From: Acididesulfobacillus acetoxydans
GTDB taxonomy: Bacteria; Bacillota; Desulfitobacteriia; Desulfitobacteriales; Desulfitobacteriaceae
Length of the DNA stretch: 64,000 bases
Direction: 5' to 3'
Assembly (NCBI RefSeq): GCF_902729405.1
Contig: NZ_LR746496.1
Span: 1,364,001-1,428,000, forward strand
In this document: positions 43,047 through 53,460 of the stretch, piece by piece
Numbering within the stretch: position 1 is the stretch's first letter
How the letters are laid out: each line of letters starts with the position of its first letter
Notes under the pieces: generated by a model
Seen by the model: the letters and a program-made list of their open reading frames with translations, nothing else
What the model was told of the DNA's origin: nothing
The model's database searches: none
Translations under genes and position numbers: made by a program

Positions 43047-43696
43047 TCACGGAAACAATCCGGTTCTTTGTACTTCATCATGATCAAGTTCTAAAGGCTA
43101 CAGTACAACACCTGTACTTGGTAGCTATCCCGATGGTTTTGTGCATCTTAATTGCTGTGCCCCTGACTATCTTGGCCACCAGGATACAGAAGCTGTACCC
43201 TTGGCTCATTGGGTTTAGCAATGCTATGCAGACTATTCCAAGCCTTGCTCTACTTGCGTTGTTAATCGCAATTGGCAGCGGCATTGGACTTGTTCCTACC
43301 GTGGTGGCTCTTTTCCTTTACGCTTTGATGCCTATCATCAGAAACACTTTTGTCGGCATCAACGGCGTGTCACCAGAAATCAAAGACGCGGCAATGGGTA
43401 TGGGTGTAACAAATTGGCAACTACTCTGGATGATCGAATTGCCGTTGGCCCTAAAGGTGATTATCGCCGGCATTCGTTCTGCCTTAGTGGGAACAATTGG
43501 ATTTGCGACCCTGGGAGCATTAATAGGAGCCGGTGGACTGGGGTCGCTAATTTTGCGCGGTTTGAGCATGGCCAGCAACGACATTGTGTTAGCAGGTACC
43601 TTACCTGCCATGCTAATGGCGTTCTTGGCCGAATTCCTGATGAGTCGGCTGGAAATTTTACTGACGCCACGAGGTTTACGAACGCGGAAAGGTTGA
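43040..43696 (+). CDS. opuCB: OpuC-type ABC transporter permease
   Basis: A 218-residue membrane permease, about six helices, of the OpuCB/ProW group. The coupling segment GVSPEIKDAAMGMGVTN with PLALKVIIAGI (residues about 113-145) is typical. Its ATG overlaps the end of the ATPase gene by 7 bases. OpuC systems usually have two permeases flanking the binding protein; only one is present here, so it probably works as a homodimer. Confidence 0.9.
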   Translation: MLITETIRFFVLHHDQVLKATVQHLYLVAIPMVLCILIAVPLTILATRIQKLYPWLIGFSNAMQTIPSLALLALLIAIGSGIGLVPTVVALFLYALMPIIRNTFVGINGVSPEIKDAAMGMGVTNWQLLWMIELPLALKVIIAGIRSALVGTIGFATLGALIGAGGLGSLILRGLSMASNDIVLAGTLPAMLMAFLAEFLMSRLEILLTPRGLRTRKG

Positions 43697-43757
43697 GGCG
43701 GTTCCTGTTTTTTCGCATTACTTGGCAGTAGTGTCATTTGAAAGGGGTTGGCTAATC

Positions 43758-44708
43758 GTGTCGATCGGTCGTTTCCTTAAGCTAACGGGAGTTGGGTTAA
43801 TTGCAGCGCTAACGCTGCTGGGGTGTGGTACATCGACCAGCAATCAGTCCGCTGCTAATGGCTCAACGGGGCCTGAACAATACCCAATCAAGGAAATTAA
43901 TATTGCATCCCAAGCTCAGAGTGAGGCCATCATCGTCGACAATATGTTAAAAGAGATTATTGAAAGCAAGACGCCAATTAAGGTCAAGTTGCAAGAAACC
44001 AGTGGCGGGTCGGCACTCACCCATTCACTTATGGAAAAGAATAATATTCAAGTGTACTTTGGATATGATGGCACAGAGCTCGACAAAGTGTTTCATCTAA
44101 AGTATACCGCGGGGGAATTTGTGGGGCACCCCGATGCCGTTAGCAAGTATGTGAAGGATAATGAATTAAAAAGGTTCGGCATCTGGGTCTCGCCTTCTCT
44201 GGGCTTCCAGGATACGTATGCGATAGCGGTCAAAGAGGATGTGGCCACGAAAGACCACCTGAAAACCTTTTCGGATTGCGCTCCCTATGCAAAGAACTGG
44301 ATTTTTGCTACAGATCCTGATGTCATAAGTGATGTGATGCCCGGATTTGAGAAGGCCTATCCCAATCTCAAGTTCAAAAGGGTGATCTCTATGGATTACA
44401 ACCTAATGTACCAAGCTCTCGCCGATAACTCAGTTCAGGCCATTATGGCATTTTCTACGGACGGGCGCCTAACGAAGCTCAAGGAGGTGCCCTTAACCGA
44501 TAATAAGAATTATTTTCCTCCGTACAACGGTATTGTTCTGATCAAGAATGACGTTGTCCAAAAAGATCACCTTGATGCGGTGCTGGCGAAATTATGGGGT
44601 TCTATCTCAACTTCTGAAATGACTCATATGAACGAACTGGTGGATGTGGAGAAGGCGGATCCGGCAAAAGTGGCGCATGACTTCCTTACCCGCAAGGGAA
44701 TCATCTAA
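43758..44708 (+). CDS. opuCC: OpuC-type ABC transporter, substrate-binding lipoprotein
   Basis: Extracellular lipoprotein (about 316 residues) with signal helix and lipobox LLGC near residue 22. The mature domain begins EINIASQAQSEAIIVDNML and continues with LQETSGGSALTHSLM and VYFGYDGTELDKVF, the layout of osmoprotectant-binding OpuCC/OsmF proteins. GTG 43758 has GAAAGGGG upstream; the frame opens at 43722. It is the third gene of the importer. Confidence 0.9.
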   Translation: MSIGRFLKLTGVGLIAALTLLGCGTSTSNQSAANGSTGPEQYPIKEINIASQAQSEAIIVDNMLKEIIESKTPIKVKLQETSGGSALTHSLMEKNNIQVYFGYDGTELDKVFHLKYTAGEFVGHPDAVSKYVKDNELKRFGIWVSPSLGFQDTYAIAVKEDVATKDHLKTFSDCAPYAKNWIFATDPDVISDVMPGFEKAYPNLKFKRVISMDYNLMYQALADNSVQAIMAFSTDGRLTKLKEVPLTDNKNYFPPYNGIVLIKNDVVQKDHLDAVLAKLWGSISTSEMTHMNELVDVEKADPAKVAHDFLTRKGII

Positions 44709-44816
44709 AGGAAAGGTAATCGACAGGTGCGATTTTTACCTTCTGCTCCACGGTTTACCCAAGAACTGGGAATGATCTTGAGACACGTTGAGCGAGTGCG
44801 GGATCACAGTGAATAG

Positions 44817-44860
44817 CTTGGTCTTTCCACGGCCCACCAGCGAGGAGTGGAAAGGCCAAG
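44817..44860 (+). terminator. Long hairpin after the OpuC-type operon
   Basis: A 14-bp stem with one G-T pair (CTTGGTCTTTCCAC at 44817-44830, GTGGAAAGGCCAAG at 44847-44860) closes a 16-nt loop. The following bases are CGCTTGTTTC, so the T-run is poor. It probably ends the importer operon or protects its mRNA. Confidence 0.55.
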
Positions 44861-44905
44861 CGCTTGTTTCGAGATTAGGCTCAAAATGAAAAGGGGAACT
44901 CCGTG

Positions 44906-46264
44906 ATGAAGTTTATCAAAGAACCTGCAAAAGAAGTGCCGGTGTTTGCTGAGGTCGACGTCCTGGTAGTTGGAGGTGGGCCTGCGGGTTTAGCCGCTGC
45001 CGTTTCGTCAGCGAGGGAAGGCGTCAGCACAATGTTAATTGAACGTTACGGTTGTTTTGGTGGTGTCATAAGTCAGGTTGGAGTCGAAGGCTTTGCTTGG
45101 TACAGGCATAAAGAAACGGTAGAAGCCGGTGGTTTAGCCTTCGAATTTGAGGATGTGGCAAGGGATCTCGGGGCAAGCACCCCAAGAAGTGAGTCGGATA
45201 GCGAAGCTCTTGATGCGGAAATGTTTAAGTACGTTGCCGACAGCGTTGTCCGGGGTGCCGGAATAAGGCCACTCCTTCACTGCTATGCCGCTGGAGTAAT
45301 CGTTGAAAATGATATCATACAGGGGGTGATAACCGAGAGCAAATCCGGACGCTTAGCGATATTGGCCCGACGTGTCATAGACTGCACGGGAGACGGAGAT
45401 ATTGCAGCTCTTGCGGGTGTCCCGTTTACAAAGAGAGAAAAACTGGCTTGGGTGACGCCGATGTTTCACTGCAGAGGGGTGGATGGCAAAAAGTTCTTAC
45501 AGTTCATAAAACAGGACCTTAAACCTACGTTCGCTGACTGGAGCGGAGAGTGGTCCGTGGAGACGGGTGGCAAAGAGAATAAGATGTTCAGTCCCTATCT
45601 CAGTAAACCGTTTAACGACGCGATTAGGGACGGAATTTTGAGGAAAACCGATGGTATTGAGTATGGAGGTTCCTACGGCACGGTTTCTCCCGAGGGTGAT
45701 GTCACACAGCTGAACGTAGTATTCATCAGTGGGATTGACAGTACAAATGTCAAGCATCTGACGGACGCCGAGCTCAAAGGCAGAGAAGCTGTCCTTAACG
45801 CTATCCGAGTCCTTAAGAAATATGTGCCAGGTTTTGAGAAGGCGCGCCTGAGAAATTTTGGCATGACCGTAGGCACTAGGGAGTCCCGCCAGATCGAAGG
45901 ATATTACCGGATAACCGGTGAAGATGTTTTGAACCAAGCCAGATTTGAAGATTCCATTGGAATCTTTCCAGAGTTTGTTGACGGAAATGGGGTCTTGCGC
46001 CTACCAACGACCGGACGTTACTTCCAGATTCCTTACCGGGCGATTCTTCCACAGAAGGTAGATAACCTACTTGTGGCAGGAAGGTGTATCTCCGGCGATA
46101 TTTTGGCTCAGAGTGCATTTAGAAGTATGAGTTGCTGTGTCTTAACGGGTCAAGGGGCGGGCGTCGCTGCCGCGATATCACTCAAAGAAAGCGCGACCAC
46201 ATCAATCGTAGATATAAAGAAGGTGCAAAAAGCCTTGGAAAAGCAAGGCGTTAGGCTTTTCTGA
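44906..46264 (+). CDS. FAD-dependent oxidoreductase (FAD_oxidored family)
   Basis: A 452-residue flavoprotein. The N-terminal dinucleotide fold has VLVVGGGPAGLAAAVSSAREG (residues about 22-42, split), followed by the Cys-containing YGCFGGVISQ loop typical of the PF12831 group, and the late FAD contact DNLLVAGRCISGD. Substrate unknown. It could oxidise an amine or sugar-derived compound; location after the betaine importer suggests, without proving, a role with dimethylglycine-type products. Start ATG 44906 (AAGGGGA upstream) or GTG 44903. It is followed directly by a foreign gene fragment. Confidence 0.82.
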   Translation: MKFIKEPAKEVPVFAEVDVLVVGGGPAGLAAAVSSAREGVSTMLIERYGCFGGVISQVGVEGFAWYRHKETVEAGGLAFEFEDVARDLGASTPRSESDSEALDAEMFKYVADSVVRGAGIRPLLHCYAAGVIVENDIIQGVITESKSGRLAILARRVIDCTGDGDIAALAGVPFTKREKLAWVTPMFHCRGVDGKKFLQFIKQDLKPTFADWSGEWSVETGGKENKMFSPYLSKPFNDAIRDGILRKTDGIEYGGSYGTVSPEGDVTQLNVVFISGIDSTNVKHLTDAELKGREAVLNAIRVLKKYVPGFEKARLRNFGMTVGTRESRQIEGYYRITGEDVLNQARFEDSIGIFPEFVDGNGVLRLPTTGRYFQIPYRAILPQKVDNLLVAGRCISGDILAQSAFRSMSCCVLTGQGAGVAAAISLKESATTSIVDIKKVQKALEKQGVRLF

Positions 46265-46641
46265 GCTCCCAAGCGTTGGCGATTCCGGTCATCACTTCTC
46301 CGCAGCAGCAAGAAGCGGCTTTCCAATGGATCAAGTTCTTTACCGGCACGGACACGACGTCCGATTGGCCCGTAAAGACAGGTTGTATCGCAGTGCGCAA
46401 ATCCGCCACGGAGTCCAAAACCTACAAGGAATTTGCGGCGAGTCATCCCCTCGCTTTGGTGCCTTTCCAGCAGGCGATGATCGCATCTCCGCAGTTCATT
46501 GACACAACGGGCGGAAAAATTATCGATGCTTTGCACAAAGTGGCAGATCAATTGGGAATAGAAAATATCACGAGGGCTACAGCCTAGGCGCAAGCGGAAA
46601 AAACCGCCCAAGCGGCAGTGGACAGTGTTTCCAAGAAATGA
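46264..46641 (+). pseudogene. C-terminal fragment of a sugar/glycerol-phosphate ABC binding protein
   Basis: Encodes only the last about 120 residues of a UgpB-type extracellular solute-binding protein (LAIPVITSPQQQEAAFQWIKF, then TGCIAVRKSA). An in-frame TAG at 46585-46587 interrupts the C-terminal helix, whose continuation QAEKTAQAAVDSVSKK is readable to a TGA at 46639. The N-terminal three quarters are missing; the break point coincides with the stop of the FAD oxidoreductase gene. Confidence 0.8.
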
Positions 46642-46684
46642 TGGACGGACAAAGGCCATGACCTTGGTTTTTTACGATCAGAAA

Positions 46685-46710
46685 GAGGAGTTCGGATGAA
46701 CTCCCTTTTC
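46685..46710 (+). terminator. Rho-independent terminator
   Basis: GGAGTTC/GAACTCC stem (46687-46693 with 46698-46704), loop GGAT, followed by CTTTTC. It follows the binding-protein fragment. Confidence 0.55.
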
Positions 46711-46835
46711 TATTATAGGTGTGGTTACTGATGAAAGGGGTGGGCATTCCCAACGGTATTATTCGAAAACATCTCCCAAATCGATATTCAATTCAGGAAA
46801 GAGGACTGAGCGCAAAACGTCCTTGGCGCTAAAAT

Positions 46836-47060
46836 TCAGCGGTTCTCTCCATAGGCATCTCCGTTCAAGACAAAAACCTGAACGCTTCTGTTTCTGGGGG
46901 ATGCAATCCAGTATTCTTTGACCCCGGACTGCATGTATAAATTCATCTTCACAATATAGTCCTTGGCCGTGGTGGAGGGGGATAATACTTCGACGAGCAG
47001 ATCGGGAGTCCCCAGATAATTGTTTTTGGTTAACCTCTGCTTATCGCAGATGATCGGCAA
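46836..47060 (-). pseudogene. Uma2-family (DUF820) nuclease-like fragment
   Basis: About 74 residues matching the second half of Uma2-family proteins: LGTPDLLVEVLSPSTTAKDY near 17, then MNLYMQSGVKEYWIASP. The N-terminal half, with the first catalytic acidic residues, is missing. It abuts the truncated Fic gene on the same strand, as if a deletion fused the two. Confidence 0.7.
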
Positions 47061-47511
47061 TCAGTTCCGCCAGATCGCTTTCCACAGTTTCTGCGGCGGA
47101 ACCCACTTCATGAATGCCGGTGACATAATCATGCTTTTTGAACTCCCCTGGGCGTTCCCCGTCGGCGATATACCGGCGATCATCGTATGTTCCGCCGGTG
47201 AGTATCCTGTGAATTTCTTTCACAAGAAAGATACTCAGCGGCTCCTTGCTTATGATTCTTTCTTTTAAAAACTCATGGCAGAGTTTTTGATTTTGCTGCT
47301 CAAAGAGAGCACGGGGATTTCCCGTATAATTCAGAACCCGGCTGTTTTCAAAGATTCCTCGTGTATCTTGATAGGTAATGCTTTCGTTCTCGATTCTCCC
47401 GGAATGAAACGCAAAGAGGACCCGAAAGCTATCCAGGTATTTGTCCAAATCTGACGCGGATATGATCTTGTACCTTTTCCACAACGAAACGGCTTGGTCG
47501 TATTTTTCCAC
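47041..47511 (-). pseudogene. Truncated Fic-family protein
   Basis: The N-terminal about 155 residues of a Fic-domain protein: LFAFHSGRIENESITY (a motif of the family's N-terminal inhibitory region), then LVKEIHRILTGGTYDDR. The active-site HPF-x-DGNGR loop is absent because the frame stops where the Uma2 fragment begins, so it cannot AMPylate. Start taken as GTG 47511. Confidence 0.7.
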
Positions 47512-47823
47512 GCGTGCCCACCTTCTTTTTACTTTTTGCGAATTATACCATATATCCAAGCGAAAAGGGACGCGCTTACCATCCCGTTGCTTGGGAGACA
47601 AAAATAGTATAATATTGGGACATGGGGTGCACGGGGTGGCGAGCGTGGGTAGCCACGGAATCATCTGAGGGGTGTTTTCGGAGAGCAAGGGATTTTAAGG
47701 ATATGGCTATGAAACCATACTATGAATTTGCGAAAGGTACCGCTGGGGAAGAGAAAAACACAGTGGTTCGTTTTGATAATGGCCTTATGGTTGCCATACT
47801 TGAAAGAAGGTATAAAGCAGCGT

Positions 47824-49644
47824 ATGGATATCTCACAGGCTTTGGCCATGCTGCAAAGGTATTTTGGTTATTCTTCCTTCCGGCCGGGTCAGCAAAAAGC
47901 GCTTGAATCCCTCCTGCAAGGACGGGATACACTCGCCGTCATGCCCACCGGCGCGGGCAAGTCGCTGGCTTATCAGATACCTGCACTTATGCAGGAGGGT
48001 CTGACGCTGGTCATTTCTCCTTTGATCTCCTTGATGAAGGACCAAGTGGACGCTCTCAGCCAGATGGGCGTACCGGCTGCGTTTGTCAACAGCACCCTGT
48101 CACCGCGGGAAGTCCATGAGCGTTTCGACCGGGTGAGGCGGGGGGAATGCAGGCTGCTCTACCTGGCGCCGGAGAGATTGGAAAATGAGAGCCTGCTGGG
48201 GCTTCTGACACAAGTGAAGATCTCCTTTCTGGCGGTGGATGAGGCGCACTGCGTCTCCCAGTGGGGACATGATTTCCGGCCGAGCTATCTTCAGATCAGT
48301 CCCTTTGTGCAAGCGCTGCCCCGGCGCCCGGTCTTGGGTGCCTTTACCGCAACCGCCACAGAGGAAGTGAAGCAGGATATCGTTCGCCTCTTGGGGTTGC
48401 GGGATCCGCAGATTCTGGTAACCGGTTTTGATCGGCCCAATCTCAAATTCATGGTTCTGCGCGGTGAGAACAAGCGGGAATTTGTCTTGTCCTATGTAAC
48501 CGCAAAGCGCGAGGCGCCGGGGATTATCTATGCCGCCACCCGCAAGGAAACGGATAAAATCACGGATGTTCTCCGAGTCAAGGGCCTGGCCGCGGCAAAA
48601 TATCACGCCGGCCTCAGTGACGCGGAGAGAGCGGAGAGCCAGGATGATTTTCTCTTTGACCGCAAACAGATCATGGTGGCGACCAATGCTTTTGGCATGG
48701 GTATTGATAAATCCAACGTGCGCTACGTGATCCACTACAATATGCCCAAGAATATGGAGAGCTACTATCAGGAAGCGGGGCGTGCCGGACGGGATGGGGA
48801 GCCGGCTGAGTGCATTTTACTCTTTGGGCCGGAGGATGTTCAGACCCAGCGCTACTTGATTGAGCAGAACTCGGATGGCCGGCGCCAAAATCACGAACTG
48901 CAAAAACTGCAGTTTATGGTGGACTATTGCCATACCGGGCGCTGCTTGCGACGGTGGATAGTGCGCTATTTTGGGGAAGAAGACTTTCCGGAGCGCTGCG
49001 GCAACTGTAGCAACTGTGATGATCGCCGGGAAGCAGTGGACATCACCGTGGAAGCCCAAAAAATACTTTCCTGCGTCTATCGGCTGCACGGGCGTTTTGG
49101 GGTTGCGCTTGTGGCCGATGTCCTCAAAGGCGCGGCGACCAAAAAGATCCGCGAGCTGAACTTGGACAAGCTGTCGACCTATCGGCTTATGCCCAAAGCT
49201 TCGGCTCGGGAGATCAAAGATCAAATCAGTTTTCTAATCGCGGAGAACTATCTTAAGCTCACCGGCGGCCAATATCCTGTTGTGCAACTGGCTCCCAAGG
49301 CTTGGCCTGTCCTTAAAGGGCAGGAGCAGGTCTGGCAGCGGAAACTCCCTGAGCCCGACCGACTCGTAACCGGTTCAACAGATCTCTTCGAACTCCTGCG
49401 CAGATTAAGGCTGGAACTGGCCCGGCAGGAAAACGTGCCGCCCTATTTGGTTTTCGCCGACAGTACTCTCAGAGAAATGGCAGAACGAGGGCCCTTGGAG
49501 CGCGGTCAGCTGCTTCGAATCAACGGTGTGGGAGAAAAGAAACTGGCCAAGTACGGCGATGCTTTTATTCGGGAAATCCGCCGCTTCCGTGAACGGGGAG
49601 TCGGAGATGACGATTTGGGCGACAGGCTGGCCGACAGGAATTAA
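47824..49644 (+). CDS. recQ: ATP-dependent DNA helicase RecQ
   Basis: A 607-residue 3'-5' DNA helicase for recombination and replication repair, cytoplasmic. Walker A PTGAGKSLAYQIP near 40, DEAH box with VDEAHCVSQWGHDF near 136, motif VI QEAGRAGRDG near 322, the zinc-binding Cys set (CHTGRCLRRW...CGNCSNCD, about 370-400), RQC winged helix and a C-terminal HRDC domain near 515-590. All family parts are present at normal length. ATG 47824 matches the family N-terminus; the frame opens earlier. Confidence 0.95.
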   Translation: MDISQALAMLQRYFGYSSFRPGQQKALESLLQGRDTLAVMPTGAGKSLAYQIPALMQEGLTLVISPLISLMKDQVDALSQMGVPAAFVNSTLSPREVHERFDRVRRGECRLLYLAPERLENESLLGLLTQVKISFLAVDEAHCVSQWGHDFRPSYLQISPFVQALPRRPVLGAFTATATEEVKQDIVRLLGLRDPQILVTGFDRPNLKFMVLRGENKREFVLSYVTAKREAPGIIYAATRKETDKITDVLRVKGLAAAKYHAGLSDAERAESQDDFLFDRKQIMVATNAFGMGIDKSNVRYVIHYNMPKNMESYYQEAGRAGRDGEPAECILLFGPEDVQTQRYLIEQNSDGRRQNHELQKLQFMVDYCHTGRCLRRWIVRYFGEEDFPERCGNCSNCDDRREAVDITVEAQKILSCVYRLHGRFGVALVADVLKGAATKKIRELNLDKLSTYRLMPKASAREIKDQISFLIAENYLKLTGGQYPVVQLAPKAWPVLKGQEQVWQRKLPEPDRLVTGSTDLFELLRRLRLELARQENVPPYLVFADSTLREMAERGPLERGQLLRINGVGEKKLAKYGDAFIREIRRFRERGVGDDDLGDRLADRN

Positions 49645-49925
49645 GGCTGACTAAGGAGGACCGGGCGGAAAATGTCAGCTGCTTGCGGCCTCGGAGATTT
49701 ATGAAGAGATTTCACGGCAGGATGTCCTCTGACTGAGGAGATCTGTTTTTTTGCGTATTTTAAAGACTTATGAGTTTTTTCCCACGAGGAAGGGGTACCC
49801 GGTTATCGTCTGCAGACAGGATGTCAGGGCCAGCCGGTCTATTGGTTAGAAATTGTTCTATAATGTATAATTATGCCGGTGTGCAAGAGATACTATTTGA
49901 GCATACCGGAAAGGAGAAGTACATA

Positions 49926-51847
49926 GTGGAAAAAAGAGGACTGGACCATTCCGCCTATGGCGGGATTGACGGCAAGGATTATGTGCCGTTTATTCCCGCA
50001 GACAAAGCCATGCCTGAGATTACGATCGTGTCGATGGTCATGGGGATTATCTTTGCCATGCTGTTTGCAGCCGCCAATACTTACTTAGGCCTGAAAGTGG
50101 GGATGACGATTGCGGCGGGTATTCCGGCTTCGGTCTTGGCCACCGGAATCCTGAAAGGGCTGTTTAAACGCAACAATGTTTTGGAAGCCAATATGATTCA
50201 AGCCATCGCGGCCATGGGCGAAGCTTTAGCGGGCGGAATAATTTTCACCCTGCCTGCCATTATTATCTGGGGTCAGCAGCTCAAGTTGTCGACCATCGTG
50301 GTGGCTACGCTCCTGGGCGGTCTGATTGGTATCTTCTTCGTTGTGCCTTTGCGCAGATATTTGACGGTGGAAGAACACGGTAAGCTCATGTTTCCCGAAA
50401 GTATGGCGGCCGCGGAAATTCTGGCGACTGGGAGTTCAGGCGGCACAGGATTGAAGACCGTGCTGCTCGGGTTGTCGACCGGAGGTCTCTATAAGCTGCT
50501 TTCCGGTGGTCTGGCGTTTTGGCTGGAAGATCCGGAATGGACGATCAAGCCGATTCAAAGCACTATTTTCGGTGTCAACGTCTTAGCGTCTCTGGCGGGG
50601 ATCGGCTTTATTATCGGGATCGAAGGCGCCCTGTACATGTTTGCCGGAGCGGTGGTGGCCTGGTTTGGCTTCATTCCTCTGATCAAATATGTGGGTACGG
50701 GGCTTACCAGTCCCTTGTTTCCGTCTACGACCTTGATTTCGCAAATGAGCGCCGGCGCCATCTGGAGCAGCTACATTCGTTATGTGGGAGCCGGGGCCGT
50801 GGCTGCGGGCGGATTTATCAGTCTTGGTAAATCCTTGCCCACGATTATCCGTCCTTCCGCTCGGCCATGGGGGGGTTCGGCTCGGCAACCACCACTAAGC
50901 GTACAGATTTAGACGTACCCATTTACTGGGTGATTGCCGCCGGGGTCTTTGTTTTTCTGCTGGCCTGGCTTTTGCCGATGGTTTCCATAGGGCCGATAGG
51001 CTCCATCCTTGTCGTTCTTTTCGCCTTCTTCTTTGCCGTGGTTTCGGCGCAGATGTGTGGAATTATCGGTGCTTCCAATAATCCGGTATCGGGGATGACG
51101 ATTGCCTCGTTATTATTTATCACGGCCATTTTAAGAGCGACGGGCTTTACGGCTCAACGAGGAATGACCGCTTCCATTCTGGCGGGCGCGATCGTCTGTA
51201 TTGCCATTGCGGTATCCGGGGATGCGGCTCAGGCTCTGAAGGTCACTCACATTATCGGGGGCACCCCGAAACGGGTGGAATTCAGTATGTACGCCGGGGT
51301 TATTTTTGGTTCGGTTGTTTCCGGCCTGGTCCTGTTGATGCTTAATCATACCTACGGCATGGGTTCCCAGGCAGTGCCGGCACCGCAGGCGACTTTGATG
51401 TCCATGGTTGTCAAAGGTGTGATGACGGCTCAACTCCCCTGGATCCTGGTTATCATCGGGGTCGCTTTCGGGGTGATGTGCGCATTAATGGGACTGCCGG
51501 TCTTGCCGGTGGCCTTGGGTCTCTACCTGCCGATTGACCTTAGCGCCGGCATTCTCGTCGGAGGTTTGGTCAGATTGCTGGTTGAGCGGAAGTTCCGCAA
51601 GACTCCCGAAGAGATGAAGCTCAAGGTGGAAAAAGGGGTTCTTTTGGCTTCGGGCCTGGTGGCCGGAGACGCGATTATGGGGATCGTGATTGCGATATTG
51701 GCCTCCCTGAGTATCAATATTGCCTTTGGCAGTAAGATCTTGCCGGGTCTGACCGGTAACCCCTATACGGCCATGATTCTTTACCTCCTGCTGGCTTTCT
51801 GGATGTATCGGTTTACGGTTAAGAGGGAGAAGAAAGAAAACGGTTAA
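49926..51847 (+). pseudogene. OPT-family oligopeptide transporter, frameshifted
   Basis: Two frames together encode one OPT transporter of about 640 residues with some 14-16 hydrophobic helices: frame one from GTG 49926 (GGAAAGGAG upstream) to about 50850, frame two from there to 51847. At about 50850 the first frame reads an unnatural IIRPSARPWGG tail while the second reads FRSAMGGFGSATTTKRTDLD. One base is missing in the segment CCGTCCTTCC. This is either a real inactivating mutation or a sequencing error. The family moves oligopeptides or metal chelates. Confidence 0.82.
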
Positions 51848-51888
51848 CGAATGATCCCTGCGCTCTGCGGCTATCTGGAGAATGGGGA

Positions 51889-51923
51889 GGGCGCCACTGA
51901 TTCAGCAGTGGCGCCCTTTCTTT
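51889..51923 (+). terminator. Rho-independent terminator after the OPT gene
   Basis: A perfect 11-bp stem (GGGCGCCACTG with CAGTGGCGCCC at 51906-51916), 6-nt loop, then TTTCTTTT. Confidence 0.85.
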
Positions 51924-52017
51924 TGCGCCGGAGGCGCGGAGTGATTGCCTGTGCAATGTCGAAGAAAAAATGCTATATTGAGGAAAAGAGTAATTTTTAA
52001 GGAAGGGAGTGGTTTTG

Positions 52018-53319
52018 ATGAGAATGGTGGATATGATTCAGAAGAAAAAACAGGGAGAAGCGTTAAGTACGGATGAAATTGCGGCGATCGTTGAAGACTA
52101 TGTCAAGGACAAGATCCCGGATTATCAGATGTCCGCTTTTCTGATGGCGGTCTTCTTTAAGGGCATGAACAAAAAGGAGATTGCCGATTTGACCTTAGCT
52201 TTTGTCAATTCCGGGGACAAGAATGATCTCTCAAGCATTCACGGAATAAAAGTTGACAAGCATTCTTCGGGAGGAGTCGGAGACAAACTCAGCTTGGTGA
52301 TCATTCCCCTGGTTGCTTCGACAGGGGTGCCTGTGGCCAAAATGTCCGGCCGGGGTCTGGGCCATACCGGCGGTACCATTGACAAATTGGAATCGATCGA
52401 AGGCTTTAGGACCGTACTGAGCAGGGAAGAGTTTATCGGTAACGTCAATGTCCATAAGATGGCTATCGTCGGGCAGAGCGCCAACTTAACCCCGGCGGAC
52501 AAAAAAATCTATGCCCTCAGAGATGTAACGGCGACCGTCGATAGTATACCTTTGATAGCCAGCAGTATCATGAGTAAAAAGATAGCTTCGGGGGCTGACT
52601 GCATCGTCCTTGATGTCAAAGTCGGTTCAGGTGCTTTTATGAAGTCAACGGCCGAGGCCGTGGAATTGGCTGGGACCATGGTGGATATCGGGAAATCTCT
52701 GCACCGGGAGACAATCGCGGTCGTCACCGACATGAGTCAACCACTCGGACACGAAGTGGGAAATGCCAATGAGGTCAAAGAAGCTATAGAAATCCTGAAG
52801 GGAAAAGGAGCTGAGGATGAGACAACGATAGCTTTGACCCTGGCATCCCACATGACAGTGCTGGGGGGGGCTTTTAAAGATTTTGACACGGCCTACTCTG
52901 AGCTCGCTCAGAGGATCCGATCCGGGGCGGCTATTGAGAAGTTTAAGGAGTTAGTTCGCATCCAAGGAGGCGACGCGCGGGTGGTCGATAACCCAGGTCT
53001 GTTGCCGCAGAGCAAATATCATTTAGAGATCAAAGCTCGGGAGAGTGGTTATGTCTCAGCCATCGACGCGGAGAAGGTAGGGGTTGCCGCCATGCTGCTT
53101 GGGGCCGGCAGAAAGAAGAAAGACGATACGATTGACTTTGCGGCGGGGGTCAGTATGGAAAAAAAGGTCGGAGACGTGGTCAAGGCCGGGGACATTCTCT
53201 GCATTCTGCACTCGAACCTTGAGAACACGTTGCAAGCAGGCCAATTGATCAAAGATGCCTACTCTTTCAGTGACTTGAAGCCCGCACCCATTAAATATAT
53301 TCACCAAGTCGTACGCTAG
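52018..53319 (+). CDS. pdp: Pyrimidine-nucleoside phosphorylase
   Basis: A 433-residue salvage enzyme that splits thymidine, uridine or deoxyuridine with phosphate. The family marks are the N-terminal helical domain, the KHSSGGVGDK phosphate-binding motif near 82, MSGRGLGHTGGTIDKLES near 110 and KVGSGAFMKS near 203. Length and C-terminal domain are complete. ATG 52018 lies 8 bases after AAGGAAGGGAG. It is preceded by a strong terminator and so has its own promoter. Confidence 0.93.
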   Translation: MRMVDMIQKKKQGEALSTDEIAAIVEDYVKDKIPDYQMSAFLMAVFFKGMNKKEIADLTLAFVNSGDKNDLSSIHGIKVDKHSSGGVGDKLSLVIIPLVASTGVPVAKMSGRGLGHTGGTIDKLESIEGFRTVLSREEFIGNVNVHKMAIVGQSANLTPADKKIYALRDVTATVDSIPLIASSIMSKKIASGADCIVLDVKVGSGAFMKSTAEAVELAGTMVDIGKSLHRETIAVVTDMSQPLGHEVGNANEVKEAIEILKGKGAEDETTIALTLASHMTVLGGAFKDFDTAYSELAQRIRSGAAIEKFKELVRIQGGDARVVDNPGLLPQSKYHLEIKARESGYVSAIDAEKVGVAAMLLGAGRKKKDDTIDFAAGVSMEKKVGDVVKAGDILCILHSNLENTLQAGQLIKDAYSFSDLKPAPIKYIHQVVR

Positions 53320-53460
53320 GACGGAAGTATGGGGGTTTCCGGAGGCGTGAACTTTGGAGATCTGACAACTTGGCAATATCGAAATTGACGAGTGCAGGAA
53401 CAAAGCGGTACCGATGGAAGGGAAAATTAAGTCCGTCGAGGACAAGTTGAAAGGAACGAA

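Noticed and set aside
46585-46587. In-frame TAG in the binding-protein remnant as a pyrrolysine codon
   Set aside because: The gene is already truncated, the family has no pyrrolysine, and no pyl genes are seen. Ordinary decay is the simpler reading.
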